From NCBI GenBank assembly GCA_001790315.1, contig MGCE01000124.1, positions 1-11,879 of the forward strand: a stretch of DNA of 11,879 bases, read 5' to 3'. Positions 6,571 to 11,879 of the stretch are shown here, in pieces. Origin of the DNA: Candidatus Rokubacteria bacterium RIFCSPLOWO2_02_FULL_72_37 (lineage in GTDB: Bacteria; Methylomirabilota; Methylomirabilia; Rokubacteriales; CSP1-6). The first letter of the stretch is position 1. Every line of letters starts with the position of its first letter. The translations under genes and the position numbers were made by a program. Under the pieces are notes generated by a model that worked only from the letters and a program-made list of their open reading frames with translations, was not told the origin of the DNA and made no database searches.

Positions 6571-8948
6571 CAGATGTCCAGGTTCGCCACGTCGAGCGCG
6601 TAGCGCTCGATGAACTCGCGGCGCGGCTCGACGGCATCGCCCATGAGCACGGTGAACATCTCGTCGGCGCCGACCGCGTCCTCCATCGTGACCTTGAGGA
6701 GCGTCCGCGTCTCGGGATTCATCGTGGTCTCCCAGAGCTGCTCCGGATTCATCTCGCCGAGGCCCTTGTACCGCTGAAACGACGCGCCCTGTCGCGACCG
6801 CTCCATCGCGATGTCCAGCAGGGCCTCGAGGCTCTTCACCGGCGTCTCCCGGTCCGCGTCGTCCAGGAGCGTGGTCGGGCCCTTGGCCGCCGCGGCGACC
6901 TTGTCCCACAGCTCGAGGAGCCCCGTGTAGTCGCCCGACTTGAACAGATCGGTGCTGAACGTGAGGGTGGGCGGGCCGGCGATCGTGACCCGGTGGCCGT
7001 CGCCGTTCTCTCCGGCGTCCACGCGGATCGTGTAGCCGTTGCCCGCGGCGGCGGCGGTCTTGACCGCCTCGGCGATCTCGTCGTGCCCGACGCCCCGCTT
7101 CGTCCCCCGGAACTTGTTCCGGACCAGCTCGGCCAGGATCGGCGCGGGCACGCCCCGTCGGACCAGCTTCCCGAACAGCGCCCGGTATTCGAGCCCCGCG
7201 CGCAGCAGCGCGAGGAGCGGCTCGCCCGTGAGCGGCGCCCGCGTCCCCGGCACCTTCACCCGGATCCCCTCCACCCATGCCGAGAGGAAGAACTCCTGGA
7301 ACTCGCGCTCGGACATCAGATACTTCTCGACCTTGCCCTTCTTCACCTTGAACAGCGGCGGTTGCGCGATGAACAGGTGGCCCGCCTCGATGATCGCGTT
7401 CATGTGTCGGAAGAAGAACGTGAGGAGCAGCGTCCGGATGTGGGCGCCGTCGACGTCGGCGTCGGTCATCAGGATGATCTTGTGGTAGCGGAGCTTCCCG
7501 AGGTCGAATTCGTCGGTGCCGATGCCCGTCCCCATCGCGGAGATCAGCAGCCGGATCTCGTTGTGGGAGAGGACCTTGTCGTAACGCGCCTTCTCCGAGT
7601 TGATGATCTTGCCCCGCAGCGGGAGCACGGCCTGCGTGCGCCGGTCGCGCCCCTGCTTGGCCGAGCCCCCGGCCGAATCGCCCTCGACCAGGAACAGCTC
7701 GCGATACTGCGGCTCGCGCTCCGAGCAGTCGGCCAGCTTGGCCGAGAGCCCCTCGTCGTCCACGCCCTTCTTCCGGGTGAGCTCCCGGGCCTTCCGCGCG
7801 GCTTCGCGCGCCTGGGCGGCGCGCACGATCTTGTCGGCGATCTTGCGCGCGGTTGTGGGGTCCTCCTCGAAGGCCTCGCCGAGCTTGTCGTTGACGATCT
7901 GCTGCACGAGCCCCTTGACATCGGTGTTGCCGAGCTTGGCCTTCGTCTGGCCCTCGAACTGCGGCTCCGGGAGCCGCACGGACACGACCGCGCAGAGCCC
8001 CTCGCGGACGTCGTCGCCCGTGACGCCCCCCTTGAAATTCTTCAGGAAGCCGTTGGCCTGCGCGTAGTTCGAGATCGTGCCCGTCACCGCCGCGCGGAAG
8101 CCGGTCAGGTGCGTGCCCCCCTCGCGCGTGTTGATGTTGTTGGCGAAGGAAAACACGCTTTCCTGATAGCCGTCGTTGTACTGCAGCGCCACCTCGACCT
8201 CGATCTCGCCCTTCTTGCCCTCGAAGAACAGCACCTTCGGGTGGATCGGCGTCTTGTTCTGGTTGAGGTGCTTGACGAACTCGATGATGCCGCCCCTGTA
8301 GAGAAACGTGTGGCTCCGCTCGTCGCGCTCGTCCTCGATCACGATCTTCAGGCCGCGGTTCAGGAACGCGAGCTCACGCAGCCGCGTCGCCAGCGTATCG
8401 AAGGAGAACGCCGTCTCCTCGAAGATCTTCGCGTCCGGCTTGAACCGGATGATCGTGCCCGTCTTCTTCGTCGTGCCGGTCGCGGTGAGCGGGCCCGTCG
8501 GCGCGCCGTACTCGTAGCGCTGCGTCCACTCCTGGCCGCCGCGCCGGATCTCGACCTCGAGCCACTCGCTGAGCGCATTGACGACCGAGATGCCCACGCC
8601 GTGCAGGCCGCCGGAGACCTTGTACGCCGAGTGCTCGAACTTGCCGCCCGCGTGGAGCACGGTCAGCACGACCTCGGCCGCCGTCCTGCCGCTCTCCTTG
8701 TGGACGTCCACCGGAATGCCGCGGCCGTTGTCGCCGACGGAGCACGAGCCGTCCGAGTGCAGGATGACCTTGATGTGGTCGCAGAACCCGCCGAGCGCCT
8801 CGTCGACGGCGTTGTCGACGGCCTCGTACACGAGGTGGTGCAAGCCATAGGCGGCCGTGTCGCCGACGTACATCGCCGGGCGCTTTCGAACGGCCTCCAG
8901 CCCCTCGAGCACCTTGATGTCGCTGGCCGTGTAGGTCTCGGCGCTCAT
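6570..8948 (-). CDS. gyrB: DNA gyrase subunit B
   Basis: This 792-residue ATPase subunit of gyrase has a GHKL ATPase domain at the N terminus. Catalytic Glu42 and Asn46 lie in YEAVDNAVDEA, DNGRGIPV is at 73-80, and GGLHGVGISVVNALS is at 113-127. The transducer follows, with QTKAKLGN at 334-341. The TOPRIM domain has EGDSAGGSAKQGRDR at 422-436 (Glu423) and the metal-binding DADVD at 496-500. Between about 545 and 722 lies a large TOPRIM insertion of the kind seen in E. coli and other Gram-negatives. The core resumes at RYKGLGEMNPEQLWETTM (726-743). Asn450 and Ser451 in KIINSEKAR fit GyrB. The ATG at 8948 overlaps the recF TGA by 4 nt (ATGA), with a purine-rich GGGAGGGG about 10 nt upstream as the likely ribosome binding site. 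In the cell it pairs with the adjacent gyrA product. Confidence 0.98.
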   Translation of the reverse strand: MSAETYTASDIKVLEGLEAVRKRPAMYVGDTAAYGLHHLVYEAVDNAVDEALGGFCDHIKVILHSDGSCSVGDNGRGIPVDVHKESGRTAAEVVLTVLHAGGKFEHSAYKVSGGLHGVGISVVNALSEWLEVEIRRGGQEWTQRYEYGAPTGPLTATGTTKKTGTIIRFKPDAKIFEETAFSFDTLATRLRELAFLNRGLKIVIEDERDERSHTFLYRGGIIEFVKHLNQNKTPIHPKVLFFEGKKGEIEVEVALQYNDGYQESVFSFANNINTREGGTHLTGFRAAVTGTISNYAQANGFLKNFKGGVTGDDVREGLCAVVSVRLPEPQFEGQTKAKLGNTDVKGLVQQIVNDKLGEAFEEDPTTARKIADKIVRAAQAREAARKARELTRKKGVDDEGLSAKLADCSEREPQYRELFLVEGDSAGGSAKQGRDRRTQAVLPLRGKIINSEKARYDKVLSHNEIRLLISAMGTGIGTDEFDLGKLRYHKIILMTDADVDGAHIRTLLLTFFFRHMNAIIEAGHLFIAQPPLFKVKKGKVEKYLMSEREFQEFFLSAWVEGIRVKVPGTRAPLTGEPLLALLRAGLEYRALFGKLVRRGVPAPILAELVRNKFRGTKRGVGHDEIAEAVKTAAAAGNGYTIRVDAGENGDGHRVTIAGPPTLTFSTDLFKSGDYTGLLELWDKVAAAAKGPTTLLDDADRETPVKSLEALLDIAMERSRQGASFQRYKGLGEMNPEQLWETTMNPETRTLLKVTMEDAVGADEMFTVLMGDAVEPRREFIERYALDVANLDI

Positions 8949-10021
8949 CCGGCGGTCACCCCTCCCCCGTTGACGTGGAAGACGGCCGCCCCGGCCTCCG
9001 CCAAAGGCTCGGGCGTCGTCAAGAACACCTGCTCTGCCGCGCCGATCTCGCGCAGGATCAACTCACGCGCGCGCGGGTCGAGCTCGGAGAGCGCGTCATC
9101 GAGCAACAGCACGGGCGCGGTCCCCGCCGCCTCGGTCACCGGCAGGACCTCGGCCAGCCGCAGCGCGAGCGCGACCATCCGCTGCTGGCCGCGCGAGCCG
9201 AACGTCCGCGCGTCGACCCCGTCGATCTCGATGGACAGGTCGTCGCGATGCGGACCGACCAGCGTCTGGCCGCGCCGCACCTCCTCGCGGTGCGCCCGCG
9301 CCAGCGCCGCGACGAACGCCGCGGGCTCGTCCGCTTCGCCGAGCGCGCCGCGGTAGCGCACCTCGACCTTGGAGCGCGGGGCCGCAAGCGAGCCCCAGAC
9401 GCGGGCCAGCTCCGTCTGGAGCGCCGCCACCGCCTTGCGGCGCCGGGCGATGAGCTCGACCCCGGTCGTCGCGAGCTGCTCGCTCCACGGCTCGAGCCGG
9501 CCCGCGAGCCCCGCGTCGTGTCGGTGCATCTGGAGCACCCGGTTCCGCCGCGCGAGGATCTGGCGATACCGCACGAGCGTCGCGAGATGGGTCGGGTAAA
9601 GTCGCCCCGCGAAGCCGTCCACGAAACCCCGGCGCGTGCCCGGCGCGCCGTTGACGATCTCGACGTCCTGCCACCCGAAGGCAATGGCGCGTGCCCACTC
9701 CGGCGCTCCATCGCCCGTGGCCTGCCAGCTGCCGTCCCCGGCATGCGTGACCACGCGTCGGACCACGCGCCGGCTCTCGACCCCGGCCTCCGTCCTCATC
9801 AGCTCTCCCGTGATCGCCGCCGTCTCCGCGCCCCAGCGAGGCACTTCCGAGATCCTCGGGGTGCGGAACGAGCGCCCGGTGACCAGGAGACCGAGCGCTT
9901 CCAGGAGGTTCGTTTTGCCCTGGGCGTTCGGCCCGACGAGGATGTTCAGCAGGGGTGCTGGGTGAAGCGTCAGAGCGCGATAGCTGCGTACTTCCGACAA
10001 CTGCACACAGCCGATCTTCAC
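8945..10021 (-). CDS. recF: DNA replication and repair protein RecF
   Basis: This 358-residue SMC-like ATPase works with RecO and RecR to load RecA at single-stranded gaps. The Walker A motif GPNAQGKTN is at 30-38 (Lys36), an ABC-type signature GSRGQQRMVALAL lies near 275-287, and Walker B VLLLDDALSELD spans 304-315. VGPHRDDL is also present, and the length is usual for RecF. The start is GTG at 10021 with AGGAG 9 nt upstream. That ribosome site lies partly in a small hairpin (10033-10046). The gene follows dnaN by 37 bp and overlaps gyrB by 4 nt, the classical dnaA-dnaN-recF-gyrB arrangement near the chromosomal origin. Confidence 0.97.
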   Translation of the reverse strand: MKIGCVQLSEVRSYRALTLHPAPLLNILVGPNAQGKTNLLEALGLLVTGRSFRTPRISEVPRWGAETAAITGELMRTEAGVESRRVVRRVVTHAGDGSWQATGDGAPEWARAIAFGWQDVEIVNGAPGTRRGFVDGFAGRLYPTHLATLVRYRQILARRNRVLQMHRHDAGLAGRLEPWSEQLATTGVELIARRRKAVAALQTELARVWGSLAAPRSKVEVRYRGALGEADEPAAFVAALARAHREEVRRGQTLVGPHRDDLSIEIDGVDARTFGSRGQQRMVALALRLAEVLPVTEAAGTAPVLLLDDALSELDPRARELILREIGAAEQVFLTTPEPLAEAGAAVFHVNGGGVTAG

Positions 10022-10058
10022 CCAGCTAAGCTCCTGTTTTTACAGGCGAAATACCCTA
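10022..10058 (-). promoter_or_regulatory. dnaN-recF gap: tandem stop, hairpin and recF ribosome binding site
   Basis: On the minus strand the dnaN TAG is followed immediately by a second in-frame TAG (10058-10056), giving a tight translational stop. Then comes a perfect 14-bp inverted repeat, CCTGT (10033-10037) with ACAGG (10042-10046) around a 4-nt loop. The recF Shine-Dalgarno AGGAG (10031-10035) shares three bases with the downstream arm of that repeat. The gap is A+T-rich compared with its neighbours. The element could modulate recF translation or act as a small operator, but there is no T-run for a terminator. Confidence 0.4.
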
Positions 10059-11153
10059 CTAGATACGCATGGGCATTATAACACAGCAGTACCCCTCCTC
10101 CTCGACTGTTTTGATGATGCCGGGGCTCAACGAATCCTTGAACTCGAACACGATCTGCTCTTTGTCGACCGCCGCGATCGCGTCCTGGACATACCGTGAG
10201 TTGAAGCCGATCGTCAGCTCTTCGCCGGCATACTCGACCTCAAGGACTTCTTCGGCTTCCCCGAGTTCCTGGCTCGAAGCGGACAACCGGAGCCGCGCCG
10301 GAGCGAGGGTGAACTTGACCGGTCGGTTGCGCTCTTCCGCCATCACGGCGACCCGGCGCAGTGCTGCGGCCAAGGTCGCCCGGCCGAGCACGAGCTTGCC
10401 CGGGTGACCCTTCGGCACGACGGCCTCGTAGTTCGGGAACTGGCCCTCGATGAGCCGAGCCGTCATCACGAAGTTCGGCATCTGGAGCACGAACTGGTTT
10501 TCCGTGATCGCGATCTGCACGTCCTCACCGGCACCGAGGACACGCTCGACTTCGCTCACGGCCTTGCGTGGCACGATCCCGCTGGCGCCCCCGACGCCGG
10601 TGCCCAGGCTGCGCGTCGAGATCGCGAGCCGATGCCCGTCCGTCGCCACCAGGCGCACGTCCTTGCCCTGGAACGTGAAGAGCACCCCGTTGAGGGCATA
10701 GCGCGTCTCGTCGTGGGACACGGCGAACTTCGTCTGGGCGAGCATCTCCCGCAGGATCTTGGCTTCCATCGTTACCCACGAGGTCGGCGTGGCAGGCACG
10801 ACGGGTGGGAAGTCGTCCGGGCCGAGTCCCACGAGCTTGTACGTGGCGCCCCCGCACCGGAGACTCACCGTGGCGTTGTCCCCGACGCGCAGTGCCACCG
10901 CCGCCGCAGGCAGCTCCTTGACGATCTCGGCCAGCTTCCGGGCCGAGATCGTGATCGCCCCCGTCGAGGCGACCCGGGCGGGCACCGACACCCGGGCGCC
11001 GACCTCGAGGTCGGTGGCCGTCAGACGCACCACCTCGTCCTCCGCCTGGACGAGGACGTTCGCGAGGATCGGCAGCGTCTGGCGCGGCTCGACGATGTTC
11101 TGCACCATCTGCAGCCCCTTGAGGAACGCATCGCGATCAAGGACGACTTCCAT
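10059..11153 (-). CDS. dnaN: DNA polymerase III beta subunit (sliding clamp)
   Basis: This 364-residue clamp dimerises into a ring that tethers the replicative polymerase and other clamp-binding proteins to DNA. All three clamp domains are present. The N terminus has the typical 'LQMVQNIVEPRQTLPILANVL' style segment from about residue 14, TDGHRLA is at 171-177, EGQFPNY at 236-242, and the C terminus ends in MPMRI, part of the peptide-binding pocket. The length is normal. The frame is open to 11240, but the start at 11153 is chosen because clamps begin with a short M-x-[VF] segment here and because GGAG (11160-11163) lies 6 nt upstream. It follows dnaA by 162 bp and precedes recF by 37 bp. The 3' end of the gene is less GC-rich than the gyrase genes. 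Confidence 0.97.
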   Translation of the reverse strand: MEVVLDRDAFLKGLQMVQNIVEPRQTLPILANVLVQAEDEVVRLTATDLEVGARVSVPARVASTGAITISARKLAEIVKELPAAAVALRVGDNATVSLRCGGATYKLVGLGPDDFPPVVPATPTSWVTMEAKILREMLAQTKFAVSHDETRYALNGVLFTFQGKDVRLVATDGHRLAISTRSLGTGVGGASGIVPRKAVSEVERVLGAGEDVQIAITENQFVLQMPNFVMTARLIEGQFPNYEAVVPKGHPGKLVLGRATLAAALRRVAVMAEERNRPVKFTLAPARLRLSASSQELGEAEEVLEVEYAGEELTIGFNSRYVQDAIAAVDKEQIVFEFKDSLSPGIIKTVEEEGYCCVIMPMRI

Positions 11154-11315
11154 GCCACTCTCCGTGATGTTGAGAAGAGAAAGATAACTTCGTAGTCCTA
11201 GTAGTCGTCGAGGGGTGGGGACGGAGTGAATACGCATCAAGTCGTTGCTGTTCCGTCGATCGTCTCTCGGGGGCCATGGGGATAAGCCGGTGGAGGCCGC
11301 CGGGCGGGCGGTGGA
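11154..11315 (-). promoter_or_regulatory. dnaA-dnaN spacer
   Basis: This 162-bp spacer has a GC-rich half next to dnaA and a clearly more A+T-rich half next to dnaN (about 11165-11200). The latter contains purine-rich GAGAAGAGAAAGATAAC on the plus strand. A near-consensus DnaA box lies at 11277-11285. The A+T-rich part may hold a dnaN promoter or an unwinding element, but I found no convincing -35/-10 pair. Confidence 0.4.
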
Positions 11316-11338
11316 TCACAGCGTGATGCCCTGGATAA
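11277..11338 (-). promoter_or_regulatory. Cluster of DnaA-box-like 9-mers
   Basis: Three same-orientation 9-mers read on the minus strand resemble TTATCCACA. They are TTATCCCCA at 11277-11285 (8 of 9), TGATCCACC at 11310-11318 (7 of 9, over the dnaA stop) and TTATCCAGG at 11330-11338 (7 of 9, inside dnaA). Start-to-start distances are 33 and 20 bp, near whole helical turns. A weaker, opposite match TTGTCCACC lies at 11392-11400. DnaA autoregulation, titration or part of oriC are possible. Two of the three lie wholly or partly in coding sequence, so their base choice may be constrained by protein. Confidence 0.4.
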
Positions 11339-11879
11339 GCACGTCGATGGTCTTGCGTAGCTTGGGGTCTTCCTGGAGCAAGGTCTGAACCTTGTCCACC
11401 GCGTGCAGGACGGTCGTATGGTCCTTGCCGCCGAAGGCGCGGCCCACCTCGGAGAGGGAGGCGTGCGTGAGCTGGCGCGAGAGATACATGGCGATCTGCC
11501 GCGGGAAGGCCACGGCGCGGGTCCTGGTCTTGGCCTTGAGGTCCGAGAGCTTGAGCCCGAAGAACTCCCCGACCTTGCGCTGGATCTGCTCGATGGTGAC
11601 GACCTTTTCCTCGTCACCCCAGAGCTCGCCGAGGACCTCCTGGGCAAGGTCGACCGACATCTCGCGCCCCGTGAGGGCGCAGAAGGCAATCATGCGGGTC
11701 AGCGACCCCTCGAGCTCGCGGATGTTCGCCTTGATCCGGCTGGCGATCAGATAGGCGACATCGTCGCCGAGGCGCACGCGTTCCAGCTCCGCCTTCTTCT
11801 TGAGGATCGCCACGCGGGTCTCGAAATCGGGCGGCTGGATGTCGGCGATCAGGCCCCACTCGAACCGCGAGCGCAGGCG
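11316..11879 (-). CDS. dnaA: Chromosomal replication initiator DnaA (C-terminal 187 residues, partial)
   Basis: The gene runs off the right edge, so only its 3' part is present. DnaA binds 9-bp boxes at oriC, oligomerises in the ATP state and opens the duplex. The visible part starts inside the AAA+ domain with RLRSRF (residues 1-6 of the visible part), which contains the box VII arginine finger. It continues through WGLIADIQPPDFETRVAIL and the sensor 2 segment ANIRELEGSLTR (51-62). Domain IV follows with RAVAFPRQIAMYLSR (121-135) and the DNA-binding signature EVGRAFGGKDHTTVLHAV (144-161). No frameshift or unusual residue is seen. The TGA is at 11318-11316, and dnaN follows after 162 bp on the same strand. 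Confidence 0.97.
   Translation of the reverse strand, partial: RLRSRFEWGLIADIQPPDFETRVAILKKKAELERVRLGDDVAYLIASRIKANIRELEGSLTRMIAFCALTGREMSVDLAQEVLGELWGDEEKVVTIEQIQRKVGEFFGLKLSDLKAKTRTRAVAFPRQIAMYLSRQLTHASLSEVGRAFGGKDHTTVLHAVDKVQTLLQEDPKLRKTIDVLIQGITL

Noticed and set aside
4687..6603. Long plus-strand open frame of 638 codons opposite gyrA
   Set aside because: A mirror frame of gyrA codons with low-complexity His/Leu/Asp/Arg composition and no recognisable motif.
4132..7278. Possible fusion or longer GyrA starting at 7278
   Set aside because: The 236 upstream codons lie out of frame inside gyrB and look random. The ATG at 6570 gives the exact conserved GyrA N terminus.
6993..9356. Long plus-strand open frame of 787 codons opposite gyrB and recF
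   Set aside because: It is antisense to two unmistakable genes, has biased Arg/Ala/Leu/Asp composition from reversed GC-rich codons, and shows no domain.
11154..11260. Sigma70 promoter for dnaN on the minus strand
   Set aside because: TTGATG, TATTCA and TTATCT occur, but none pair as -35/-10 at 16-18 bp with acceptable scores.

Overview
The window is a GC-rich bacterial chromosome segment dominated by a replication and topology operon on the minus strand. Reading leftward from the right edge, the order is dnaA (3' part only), dnaN, recF, gyrB, gyrA, serS. The host looks Gram-negative: it has an RlpA-type lipoprotein with a SPOR domain and a long GyrB with the large TOPRIM insertion typical of Gram-negatives. 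The gene content and very GC-rich codon use would fit an uncultured soil or subsurface lineage such as Methylomirabilota/Rokubacteria or a deltaproteobacterium-like group. That placement is an impression from the proteins, not a demonstrated one.

Region 1 (1-764, plus strand) holds the last codons of a probable alkaline-phosphatase/phosphodiesterase superfamily protein, then a secreted DUF3047 protein 13 bp downstream. Region 2 (781-1801, minus strand) is a two-gene unit: an RlpA-like septal-ring lipoprotein followed by a small cupin. Region 3 (1802-2837, plus strand) is a 208-bp divergent intergenic region with a good sigma70-like promoter, a pair of direct repeats and a structured leader. 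It is followed by an unusual fusion of a cytidylate-kinase-like domain with a BON domain.

Region 4 (2834-11879, minus strand) is the replication operon. The kinase-BON gene and serS converge so tightly that their stop codons overlap. serS is 2 nt after gyrA, gyrA overlaps gyrB by 1 nt, and gyrB overlaps recF by 4 nt. recF lies 37 bp after dnaN, and dnaN 162 bp after dnaA. The dnaA-dnaN spacer and the dnaA 3' end carry a small cluster of DnaA-box-like 9-mers, so part of the replication origin, or a DnaA-titration or autoregulation site, may lie here. The order suggests co-expression of initiator, sliding clamp, recombination loader and both gyrase subunits, with seryl-tRNA synthetase appended.

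I see no mobile element, CRISPR array, rRNA or tRNA gene. Nothing here is clearly a new system. The least ordinary items are the kinase-BON fusion with its control region and the DnaA-box-like cluster. Many long open frames on the strand opposite gyrA, gyrB and serS are GC-driven shadows.
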